Source: Ottelia alismoides
Taxonomy: Eukaryota; Streptophyta; Magnoliopsida; Alismatales; Hydrocharitaceae
Length of the DNA: 64,000 bases
Direction of reading: 5' to 3'
Assembly: GCA_037367405.1 (NCBI GenBank)
Contig: JAZKJV010011604.1
Location: 434,001-498,000, forward strand
Shown here: positions 44,548 through 54,245 of the stretch, in pieces
Layout of the letters: every line of letters starts with the position of its first letter
How positions within the stretch are numbered: position 1 is the stretch's first letter
Program-made: the position numbers and the translations under genes
Notes under the pieces: model-generated
The model's database searches: none
What the model saw: only the letters and a program-made list of their open reading frames with translations
What the model was told of the DNA's origin: nothing

Positions 44548-47458
44548 ATGATGGGAAGGAGGTCTCTTAGGCAGCCTCTGGATGCACCGCTTTTTAGCAC
44601 TCCTGACCATTCATCTAGGTCGGTTCGTGGGAGCTCAGACCCGCTCTCCGAACCCGAGTATGACTCCACCCTGTTCCCCATCGACCACCCTTCTTCTTCT
44701 AATTCAGAGATACCATTGCCAGAGGAGAGACAGACAGATGATTTATCGGCACCTGAGTTCGGTTGTTTTGATTTTTCAGAGACGATGGCCGGCAGTTCCC
44801 ACGATCGCACCGGAGGTCCACGAGGAGAGCAGCATTTCGTTCTGGACCAGGGTTCGATCAACTCCACCCTGATCGCCTCCCTCGAGTCAGTGCAGCAGCA
44901 GTTGAGGGATCAGGGGGCATTCATGATGGATATGAGGAGAGAGCTTGAGCAGATGAGAGCCAACTTCGAGAACCGTGGAGGAGGAGGAGGAGGACTCGAC
45001 GATGCGGCAGCTGCCGCCGCAGCCGCAGCCGCGGCAGCAGCCACAGCAGCAGCAGCCGCAGCAGCAGGAGGAGCACCACCACCACTTAGATCGATGCGGG
45101 AGAACCACAATCCCGGGTCGACCTTGACACACTGCTAGGTAGTACTTCCAGCCATCGTGGGGGACTTCAAGTTCCCCCCGAACACTTTGCAGCTTCTTCC
45201 CCGATTCCACGGTTTGGCCACAAAGGAGCCTCATCTCCACCTGCAGGAGTTTGAGATGATTTGCAGTACTGTCCACGATCATCAGGTGGACCAGGATACT
45301 ATCAGGATGATTGCCTTCCCCTTTTCCTTGGCAGACAGAGCAGCCACCTGGCTGAAGCACTTGGGAAAGTTCGTCTACACTTGGGAGCAGCTCCGCGCCG
45401 AGTACTTGCACAAGTACTATCTACTCGGGCAGACGAACACCGCTAGAGCCCTGATCAGCAACTTCTCCATGCTCCCCAACGAGCAGTTCCATGAGGCATG
45501 GGAGAGGTTTCGAGAGCTGACCGACAGATGCCCGCACCACGACATTTCGAAGCCGAACCTTGTTCAGAGCTTCTTCAGCGGGCTGACACCAGAGCTTCAG
45601 GGCTTGGTGAACGCTTCTTGTGGCGGGTCTTACTTCCCAAGGATCACGACCAGGTCTGGGCCATCTACGAGGAGATGGCCGAGAACTACATGGTGATGTC
45701 CCAGACCAGGTTGTACACTCAGGGCAGACCCCAGCAGCCAGGACCCGTGCAGTACCAGAGGAGAGCACGGGTCGACGCCGGTCCTTCCAGTTCGTCCGCA
45801 GTAGCAGCAGCACAGGAAGATTCCACAGCTACGGACATGGGCATCATTAGTGAGAAGTTGGATCGGATGGAGCTGATAGAGAAGAAGCAGTGGTAGGGCA
45901 TCACTCAGATGGAGCAGATGGCACAGACTCTGAGCGACATGAAGACCCAGCTCATGTGTCTTCATGAGGCACAGACGACTTCCCAGACCCGTCTTCTGTC
46001 GCGAGGCGATCACGGCAGCAGCAGCAGCTCGTCCCAGCACTCCAGCTCACACCAGCAGCCTAGACAGGTTCACCTTGTACAGGCGGAGCCGTACCAGCAG
46101 CCGCAGCCCACTTACCAGTCACCACCATCTCCAGACTTGCAGATGGTGGTATACAAGCCTAATCAGCCTCTGGCAGTACTCCCACCAGCCCCGTCGATGC
46201 AGAGCCGTTGATGGATGTCAACGGGATTTGGTATGACCGCCCTCAGCCTGGAATCCGACGAGACCATCCCGGATTCAGGTGGGGGAGTGGAGGTGCCCAG
46301 ACCTAGCATCAGCAATCTGGTCAGGGAGGTCAGTACAGCCAGCAGAGAGAGCACCACCAGCAGCAGCAGCCCCCAGTGTACCATCCACAGCAGCAGCAGC
46401 AGTCTTCCTATGGTCCTCGTCCCTATCAGCAGGGACAGTCTTGGAGGCGTGAGCAGCCTCACCAGCAGCAACAGCAGCATCACTCATACCCCTCTCAGCC
46501 ACAGCAGTAGCAGATCCAACAACCTCACTACCAGAGAGGCTACCCGTCGGGTTCTCATGAGAACCCTGTTTTGGACGACATAGCCCGCCTCCTCACGGAT
46601 CAGCAGGCTACTTTCAGACGGGAGATGGACGAGTTCCGCCAGGAGATGCGGGACATTGTGAGAGGGAAGGCCACCATCCCTGCCCAGATCGAGCCGAACC
46701 CCAACAACCTGAAGCGGAAATCTGAGCAGGTAGTTTGTACTGAGTATACCACTCCTAGTGATGCATTTGGTGATATGACTGGATATCTGTTTGATACTGA
46801 TTTTGTCATACTTAGGAGCGGTAGGATGCCAGCAGGCGGCGCCTCGTCTCAGCTACACCATGAGGATCCACCTAGAGCGTCCGACGAGGAGGATGATGAT
46901 GGTGGTACTGATGCCACCAAGGATGCTGATTCCACCGGCGGTACTGAGGCCGCCATTTCACCAATTCGAGGAGGTGGTACTGAGGCCACTCCTGATGCCG
47001 AGCCAGAGCATGGTACTGAGGCCGCAAGTCTTCCAGCTGAGCCAGCCGATGGTGGTACCGAGGCCACCAGAGTTCATGTAGAGAGATCTGTTGTTTTTCC
47101 TTCACCTGATGTATCTCTGAACAGTTCTGTGAATAAAGGAAAGGGTTTATTTTCTTCTGGTCCCACTGTGGTGCATGATGTATGTGTGGATCCGGTTGTC
47201 AAACCGCCTAGACCCTTTTCTAGTCCTTCATCTGAGAAGGACCCAGTGATCCCCTTCCCTAGAGCCCTTCAGATGGGGAAGGGGAAGAAAACAGAAAATC
47301 CAAATAAAAAGAGATCAGGAAGAGTTCAGCCAGCAGATGATAAACCGTTTTCACATACAGCTGACTCTTCAGGAGGCTTTGCAGCACATCCCCCTTCTTC
47401 AGCGTTCATTGAGAGACAGAACCACAGTCAGGAGGAAGAGGATGAACCACCACTCTGA
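44548..47458 (+). pseudogene. Athila gag, element 3 (interrupted)
   Basis: The start ATGATGGG at 44548 matches element 2. Order: acidic N-terminus, a Gly-rich then poly-Ala run (44980-45070), capsid-like part (45157-45640: LPRFHGLATKEPHLH, FEMICSTVHDHQVDQDTIRMIAF, LAEALGK-like WLKHLGK), a Gln/Ser/Tyr-rich low-complexity part (46270-46560) and a C-terminal part (46571-47458) with the 12-residue GTEA repeat and NKGKG. Breaks: TAG at 45136-45138 (element 2 has Trp), a frameshift near 45635, TAG at 45894-45896, a frameshift near 46200, and TAGs at 46304-46306 and 46508-46510 in runs of CAG codons. No zinc knuckle is seen. It would build the particle. Confidence 0.88.
46901..47068 (+). repeat. 36-nt periodic hairpin array in gag (element 3)
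   Basis: Units start at 46901, 46937, 46973, 47009 and 47051 (spacings 36, 36, 36, 42), and a stray sixth is at 48191-48208 in the pol linker. Each is x-GGT-ACT-GAG-GCC-y or close to it. Flanking codons pair: GGT/ACC, GGC/GCC, GGT/ACT (one G-U), CAT/GCA (broken), GGT/ACC, GGT/ACC. The broken unit corresponds to the paired CGC/GCG unit in element 2 and differs from it by C-to-T and G-to-A changes. Confidence 0.88.
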
Positions 47459-47792
47459 GATCCATGTGCTGACGAAAGCCACGTGTTTCGTCATCCAGAA
47501 CCGTCTGCCGACCAAGAGGCCAGATTCAGGAGCCCCTTATGTCAGATGCCATATCAGTGAGCAGAGGTTCGACCGTACTCTATTGGATAGCGGATCGTCT
47601 ATCAACCTCCTTCCGGCATCCCTTCTCGACCGCTTCGAGTTGGGCACTCTTCGACAGAGCAGGACAATCCTTCAGTTTGCTGATAGATCTGTCAAGAGGC
47701 CGAAGGGGTTGTTGCGAGACGTTGTCGTCACTATTCAGGGTCTGCAATTCCCCGTGGACTTTGTAGTGTTGGACAGATCCCTGATTCAGTGA
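47457..47792 (+). pseudogene. Athila aspartic protease, element 3
   Basis: EIHVLTKATCFVIQNRLPTK leads to the active site TLLDSGSSINLLP, with the D-S-G triad intact, then [13 protein letters not shown] and a hydrophobic end. It lies in the +1 frame relative to gag, which stops at 47456-47458, exactly as in element 2. A deletion of about 4 nt just before 47789 puts RT in a different frame, so protease and RT are not joined in this copy. It would mature the polyprotein. Confidence 0.82.
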
Positions 47793-49981
47793 CCGATACC
47801 CCCATCATTCTAGGTCACCCATTCTTGGCCATAGCCAAGGCAGTGACCGACCATGATAGCGGGAAGGTATACTTTCACGTCGAGGGCGAAAGTGTACAAA
47901 TAGAGACGGTCGAGGACAGCAGAGCCAGAGAGAGATCATGCTCAGAGACCACTTCAGATACAGAGCAACTGACATATGCAGGGCTAGACATCCACCAGGA
48001 CTGTGACTTTGTGATCACAGACGATGAGGCAGTTTGGGCAGACCCAACAACACAGACCATCCTCTCATTTTCAGACACCGCCAATGCAGAGATGATAGCA
48101 GAGGAGAGCTTGGAGAGCACATTCCTGGTTCAGGACACTTTAGAGGAAGCAGAGCAGGTTCTTGACCGCGACACGGATTTTTGTGATATTGGTGGTACTG
48201 ATGCCACCTTGTGTGATGCAGATCCCTCGGAGTCAGAGTCTGAGTGGGCAGATTGTGATGATTATATGCCAGACCTGATTTCCACTGAGCCTACAGTTGA
48301 GGAGGAGGTAGATGCTGAGCAGATCAGAGACAGTTCAGTTGAGCAGCCTTCTCCAGATCCAGTTTGCGAGAGTACGCTCTCAGTCTCCCGGACAGATTTG
48401 GAAGCATACACGCATCTTCTTTCGAAGCCAGATTTGCCAGCACCCAGTTGTCCAGAGCTGAAGCCACTTCCTTCGTCGTCGAAGTATAGATTCCTTGCGG
48501 GTGAGCATGAGATGTACCCAGTCATTATCTCAGTCGATTTGACTGGAGAGCAGGAATCCCGTCTGATGGGGGTTCTTGAAAACAACCGCAAGGCAATAGG
48601 ATGGAGCATAGCAGATCTCCATGGGATTAGTCCGGCCCTGTGCTCCCACCATATCTATCTCGAGGATGAGGCAAAGCCGTCGCGTGAGTTCCAGCGGCGG
48701 CTGAACCCAAATTTGAGAGAGGTTGTCATGAAGGAAATTTTGAAATGGTGGAGCGCCGATTTTATCTATCCCATCTCCGACTCCAAGTGGATCAGCCCTT
48801 TGCATGTGGTGCCCAAGAAGACGGGCATCACTACAGTGATTAGAGAGTCTGGAGAGGATATTGCTACACGAGTACCCACTTCTTGGCGGGTTTGTGTTGA
48901 CTACAGGAGACTCAACCAGGCCACCAAGAAGGATCATTTCCCCCTGCCCTTTATTGATCAGATTATTGAGAGACTGACAGGGAAGAGCCATTATTATTTT
49001 CTGGATGGGTACTCGGGCTACAACCAGGTGGCCATCACTCCTGAGGATCAGGAGAAGACCAACTTTACCTGTCCCTTCGGCACATACGCCTTCCGACGCA
49101 TGCCATTTGGGCTATGCAACGCCCCTGTGACTTTTCATAGATGCATGCTGTCGATCTTTTCGGACATGGTAGGGGAGTGCTTAGAGGTCTTCATGGATGA
49201 TTTCTCAGTTTACGGCGACGGATTCGACTCATGTCTTGACTGCCTAGATCGAGTACTTCAGCGATGTATTGAGGTCCGCTTGGTTCTTTCTTGGGAGAAG
49301 AGTCACTTTATGGTGACTCAAGGGACGATGCTTGGCCACATCATCTCCAACAGGGGCATGGAGGTTGATCCGGCCAAGGTTGATGTCATTAGAAAACTCA
49401 CACCACCGTCCAATTTGCGGCAGTTACGGTCTTTCCTGGGGCACGTTGGTTTCTATCGACGATTTATTCGTGATTTCAGTAGGGTTGCCCGACCGTTGAC
49501 TGACCTGCTGACGAAAGACACCGAGTTCCTTGTCGATGACAAGTGTCTTTCGTCGTTTGAGACTCTCAAGCATTGTATTGTTGAGGCTCCTGTCCTCCAG
49601 CCACCAGATTGGTCTCTCCCATTCGAGATCATGACGGACGCCTCCGATTTTGCCGTGGGGGCTGTGCTGGGACAGAGGAGGGATGGAGTCCCATTTGCTA
49701 TCCATTATGCTAGCCGCACTTTGGATTCCGCCCAGCGGAATTATACAGTCACGGAGAAAGAGATGCTAGTAGTAGTGTTCACCCTAGATAAGTTCAGATC
49801 TTACATCATTGAATCTAGAGTGACTTTGTATACAGATCATACCACCATCCGATACCTCATGGCAAAGAAGGATGCCAAGGCCAGACTGACTAGATGGATC
49901 CTTCTACTCCAGGAGTTCGACATTGAGATCAAGGATAAGCCTGGAGTCAAGAATGTGGTGGTGGATCATCTCTCCGTTTAG
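47789..49981 (+). CDS. Athila reverse transcriptase-RNase H (730 codons, open)
   Basis: This is the longest ORF in the window. It starts inside the end of the protease module ([13 protein letters not shown]), then an acidic linker of about 210 residues that includes one stray GGTDAT repeat, then RT with [53 protein letters not shown] and the catalytic FMDD at residues 468-471, and RNase H with D617 (MTDASDF), E656 (TEKEML) and D683 (YTDHTT). All catalytic residues are present. A one-base deletion near 49975 ends the frame early at a TAG and separates it from integrase. The Met at 47789 is only the first Met of the open frame; the natural protein would come from a gag-pol precursor. Confidence 0.93.
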   Translation: MTDTPIILGHPFLAIAKAVTDHDSGKVYFHVEGESVQIETVEDSRARERSCSETTSDTEQLTYAGLDIHQDCDFVITDDEAVWADPTTQTILSFSDTANAEMIAEESLESTFLVQDTLEEAEQVLDRDTDFCDIGGTDATLCDADPSESESEWADCDDYMPDLISTEPTVEEEVDAEQIRDSSVEQPSPDPVCESTLSVSRTDLEAYTHLLSKPDLPAPSCPELKPLPSSSKYRFLAGEHEMYPVIISVDLTGEQESRLMGVLENNRKAIGWSIADLHGISPALCSHHIYLEDEAKPSREFQRRLNPNLREVVMKEILKWWSADFIYPISDSKWISPLHVVPKKTGITTVIRESGEDIATRVPTSWRVCVDYRRLNQATKKDHFPLPFIDQIIERLTGKSHYYFLDGYSGYNQVAITPEDQEKTNFTCPFGTYAFRRMPFGLCNAPVTFHRCMLSIFSDMVGECLEVFMDDFSVYGDGFDSCLDCLDRVLQRCIEVRLVLSWEKSHFMVTQGTMLGHIISNRGMEVDPAKVDVIRKLTPPSNLRQLRSFLGHVGFYRRFIRDFSRVARPLTDLLTKDTEFLVDDKCLSSFETLKHCIVEAPVLQPPDWSLPFEIMTDASDFAVGAVLGQRRDGVPFAIHYASRTLDSAQRNYTVTEKEMLVVVFTLDKFRSYIIESRVTLYTDHTTIRYLMAKKDAKARLTRWILLLQEFDIEIKDKPGVKNVVVDHLSV

Positions 49982-51345
49982 AGTAGCCTGAGGAGTCTGA
50001 GCAGATTGATCCCATTTGTGAGACCTTCCCAGATGAGGCGATCCTTGCTATCGCCTCACTCCCGCGGTATGCCGATATTGTGAACTTTCTTGTTGCTAAG
50101 AAAGTCCCACAAGGTTGGCCCAGACAGAGGCTTGAGACCTTCCTTGCGAAGGCCAAGTCTTACCACTGGGAGGATCCCATCCTTTACCATGAAGGAGGGG
50201 ATAGTGTCTGGCGTAGGTGCATCCCTCAGTATGAGCACCATAGCGTCCTCACTTACTGCCACAAGCTTGAGGCAGGAGGACATCACTCTGGGAGGAGAAC
50301 GACACAGAAAGTGCTCCAATCCGGCTTGTGGTGGCCTACCCTCTTCAAGGACTCTGATGAGTTCGTGAAGAGGTGTACTGACTGTCAGAGGATGGGCACT
50401 TGTGGACATCGTGATATGATGCCGATGCAGCCCATTCACTTCTGTGAGGTTTTTGACGCATGGGGCATCGATTTCATGGGTCCATTCCCTAAGAGTCAGG
50501 GATTTGAGTACATTATGTTGGCCGTTTACTATGTTAGTCGTTGGGTTGAGGCTATCCCCGCCCGAGCCGCTGATGCGAGGACTGTTTGCAGATTTTTGAG
50601 GAAGCACATCATCACGCGGTTAGGGGTATCTCGAGTATTGATTTCAGATGGGGGGTCTCATTTCATCAACGACCAGGTGAAGGCACTTGCTAGTGAGTTC
50701 GGCATAGATCATCGAGTTGCCACTCCATACCATCCACAGACGAATGGTCTAGCCGAGGTCTCGAACAGGGAGATCAAGACTATTTTGCAGAAAGTTGTCC
50801 GCCCTGACCGAAAGGATTGGTCACAGCTTTTGGATTCGGTCTTGTGGGCATATGGGATGTCTTTCAAGACACCATTGGGCACATCTCCCTTTCGCCTAGT
50901 TTATGGCAAGCCGTGCCATTTACCTGTTGAGTTGAGGCACAAGTCACTTTGGGCAGTCACGGATATTCTTTTAGATCCAGACAATGTAGGAGACCAGAGG
51001 AGGGCAGAGTTAGCAGCCTTGGAGGAGCTTAGAGATACAACCTTCTCAAACAGCCTACAGTATAAGGAGAGAGTGAAAGAGTGGCATGGTTCTCATATCA
51101 GCCACAAGCATTTTGAGCCTGGACAGAGAGTATGGTTGTTTGATGCTAGGCTTCGTCTATTTCCAGGGAAGCTACAGAGCAAATGGAAGGGACCTTATCT
51201 TGTGAGAAAGGTATACGCCAACGGTAGCATTGATATATCCGAGTTGTCTTCTGAGAGTACCTTTCGAGTGAACGGCCAGCGGCTCAAGCCATTTCTAGAT
51301 CATGAGCCGCGGGTCGTTGATGTGGCCCCTATTCACTTTGCGTGA
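49982..51345 (+). CDS. Athila integrase (open from 50080, 421 codons)
   Basis: From 50080 the ORF contains the zinc-binding residues H61, H68, C99 and C102 (TYCHKLEAGGHH, CTDC), the core with D131 (WGIDFMGPF), D190 (ISDGGSHF) and E226 (NGLAEVSN, spacing 35 residues), the KSLWAVTDIL segment and the C-terminal domain KLQSKWKGPYLVRKV. It ends VDVAPIHFA with TGA at 51343-51345. Sequence upstream to 49982 belongs to the same frame but has a stop near 49985. There is no chromodomain. It looks intact apart from the missing link to RT. Confidence 0.92.
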
Positions 51346-53410
51346 GATGTGGTCTTTTGATTCACATCTATTGCATCTCACGCCTGATTATCACTGTTCT
51401 TCCGACCTATATAGATCCAGTTGTCCATATCACTCTATTCTTTAGTCCCACATCCCTTTTCTCATCTTATGATTATGCTATACTTAGGGTGTACTTTACC
51501 CTAAGTATAGGGGGGATGTAGGGCCTGCGGGTATTCTTTTCATTCGTTCTGCCCCTATTTTGCTGCCTATACTTAGGGATATTTTACCCTAAGTATAGGG
51601 GGGGCAGACTCTGTACATTCTTCACTCGGATTTCCCTTCATGTACAGCTTGCTATACTTAGGATTATTTAATCCTAAGTATAGGGGGAAACCATCGAGTT
51701 CTCCTCATTCTATTCATTCATTCATCTCTGTATCTAGCCATTCCTTTTCACTTCCCTGTTTCTAAGCACGAGTTATGTCTTCTTCATCGCTCTTGATCAC
51801 TCTGAGGACATCGTTTGAGCTAAGTATAGGGGGGGTGTATATATATTTCATATATACTTTAGCCATAACTCGTACTTTGTGTGAGTGTGTTAATAAATAA
51901 AATGGCTAAAAACCTTAAAAATCACAAGAAAACTAAAAATTTTTCCTGTAAATATTCATTTTTTTATTTGCACATACATAGCTAGTGTACAAAATTAATT
52001 TTTATAAAAATATTTTCAAAAAGTCTTTGTGTAAAGTTTGTGTAAATATTTTCTTATCAAAATTATGTATATAGTACAAAATTTTTCCAAAATGTTTTGA
52101 AAATCAAAAGTTTGCAAAAATCTTGTGTAAATGTTTGTAAATACTTTTGCAAAACTTGCACTTCATGCATTCATCCATTCATGATTTCAAAACATTTTTC
52201 AAAAATTTTGCACGATCGTAAATATTTGTAAATAGCATCTTTGTGTATATATGTATATAGTTTTTCCTGGATGATAGTTGACATTTAAACTAGCCTGGAA
52301 TTAAATTGGGAAATGGAGCTTGATTAAGATCTTAATCCACCTAATTCTAAGAGGAACCTTATAGGGCTTAGGGTTAAGGCTTTAAAGATCCATAAGGACT
52401 TAATTCTTTGAGTCCACTAGGCTATGAGCATATGTCATCTTGATGAGCCTAAGTAGAACACTTAACAACACAGGCATGACTCTTAGAGACAATGGCTTGA
52501 CTTGCACCAGCACCTTACACATAGCTCTCCACGGATGAGGTGGTGAGGAGGCAGTTTCCTTTGGCTTGGGGTAGCATATGAGGGTAGTACTTCTAGGCGG
52601 AACCTCTCTTCTTCTTCTAGTGAAGGAAGTGCATCTCAACTTGGTCTAGTGGTGATGAAGGCTAAAGATAGAAGCCGTGGGTTGCAATAAAGCTTCAAAA
52701 GAGGGATAGTCTACTGGCTCAAGAGGAAAATTTCTTGTATATATGTTGCACCATGTAGATATGTTGTACAGAGGCACTTGAAAAAAAATGCAAAAAGAAC
52801 TCCAAAAAAGTGGTGGGTCGGATTGAAAATTTAATAACCCCACCGTAGTGTATATAGTCAAATAAAGCAAAAGCTTACGGTATCCATGTTACATCTCATG
52901 AAGCTTGCAACGGGAGACTTAGCTACACTGGCTGAGCTCCCAAAAGTCTATTCTTCTTCCCCCTCTTCTTGAGCCGGTTGCACTTGAACTTAGAAGGGAA
53001 TACCCCGCTTCTCGAGGAAAGAGTTGCTAGACCGAGGCATTAGAGTTACTAGGTTGGGGGAGGTTGTTTCTTTGTTACTTCTGAGGTGGGGAGCTACATA
53101 TCACTTACACTGCATGGAAAGATTCATGGTCATTAGAGTTTGTGTATGTAGACTTGTTATGATCTGGTTTATTGAGGAGCCTTGTCCATAGATTGGTGGA
53201 ACTTAGAGGCTGTTGAGTTTTAAGCTTGAGTTCAAATAAGGTTCTGACACATTAATAATAAAAAGATCTGATCGAGCTCCATAATTCAATTTAATGAAGG
53301 AAAGTTTAATATTCAACCTTGATCCATGTACATTCCTCTCCTTTTCTTTTTCTTTCTTTCTTTTTCACTTCTTTTTCAAATAAGTGTTTGCTAAGGGACT
53401 AGCAAAAGTT
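51346..53410 (+). other. Non-coding 3' region of Athila element 3
   Basis: The 2.07 kb between integrase and polypurine tract encodes nothing recognisable, and no env-like ORF is left. It holds the three stem-loops (51478-51683), a fourth polypurine-like site (51821-51835), an AT-rich stretch with four TGTAAATA words (51947, 52041, 52136, 52227) and, from about 52265, the 1.1 kb block shared with elements 1 and 2. The short minus-strand ORFs at 52400-52870 are on the wrong strand and not conserved as protein. Confidence 0.75.
51478..51835 (+). repeat. Three stem-loops with polypurine-like tracts (element 3)
   Basis: 51478-51510 pairs CTATACTTAGGGT with ACCCTAAGTATAG (13 bp, 7-nt loop). 51566-51599 pairs CCTATACTTAGGG with CCCTAAGTATAGG (13 bp, 8-nt loop). 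51652-51683 pairs CTATACTTAGGATTA with TAATCCTAAGTATAG (15 bp). Every right arm runs straight into five to seven G's, copying the true polypurine tract aagtatagggggg at 53411. A fourth, unpaired copy is at 51821-51835. Confidence 0.92.
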
Positions 53411-54245
53411 AAGTATAGGGGGGTGATGAATACCCATTCATCACTCTTTATTCTTATATTTTAGCTACAAAAACCTTTGCAAATGCGTGTATATTCATGT
53501 AAATACAAATAATTATCAAAAGCATGCATTGTATAAAGTTTAATAATTAGCATGTTTTTGTGCAAAAATAAAAGAATAAAGAGTAAAAAGAAAAAGAGGG
53601 AAATATTTAGAATAAATATTGAGCAACCTAATCCCAAGGGAGGGCTCAGCATGGGCCTGACCGCATAAAAGCCAAAGTAGAGGGAGATAGGGGCTCATGT
53701 GTGTAAATATATTTGTAAATATAATAAAAATATTTTCCTCCAAAAAAAGAGACTAACATAGGCTTGTAAATACTTGTATATATTTATAAATATAAAAATC
53801 AAAATAAAAATAGAAAAATTTAAAAGAAAACAAAAACATCACTCATGTACGTAGCCACCATGTATATAGCCCATTCATCTTATATTTATGTAGCCTTATA
53901 AATAAATAAAATTAATTTTTAAAAATTTTTGTAAATATTCTATATTATAAGATGTAATTAAATAAAAATAAAAACAATTAAAACAAAAACAAAATAAAAA
54001 GAACAAAATTAAAAATCAAAAATAATATTGTAAATATACCATGTATATATATGTATATATCTATTTATTTCACCTACGTATATAAATAATAAAAATAAAA
54101 TAAAAATATTTTTTATTCCTTATTCTATGATAAATAAATAAAATATAAAATGGGAATAAAATTGTATAAAAATAACAAATTAAAAATCAAAATTTGAAAA
54201 CCCTATATTGTATATATACCTATGTATAGTACTATATTGTAAATA
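51947..54245 (+). promoter_or_regulatory. Cluster of UGUANAUA (Pumilio-type) motifs in 3' UTR and U3
   Basis: TGTAAATA occurs at 51947, 52041, 52136, 52227, 53498, 53702, 53714, 53765, 53930, 54029 and 54238. TGTATATA occurs at 53775, 53861, 54042, 54052 and 54209. All would lie in the 3' untranslated part of the genomic RNA. UGUANAUA is the core site of PUF RNA-binding proteins. AT richness raises the chance rate, but the U3 cluster is much denser than composition alone would suggest. Confidence 0.5.
53411..53423 (+). promoter_or_regulatory. Polypurine tract of element 3
   Basis: aagtatagggggg abuts the 3' LTR start TGATGAAT and primes plus-strand synthesis. Confidence 0.94.

Noticed and set aside
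45630..46040. Minus-strand ORFs opposite gag (Leu- and Cys-rich)
   Set aside because: They are antisense readings of CAG/GCN repeats in gag.
46901..47068. CRISPR-like regular repeats
   Set aside because: Unit spacing is regular, but the repeats lie in a gag reading frame of a plant retrotransposon, with no variable spacers or cas genes.
50056..50607. 183-codon minus-strand ORF
   Set aside because: It is antisense to the well-supported integrase of Athila element 3.
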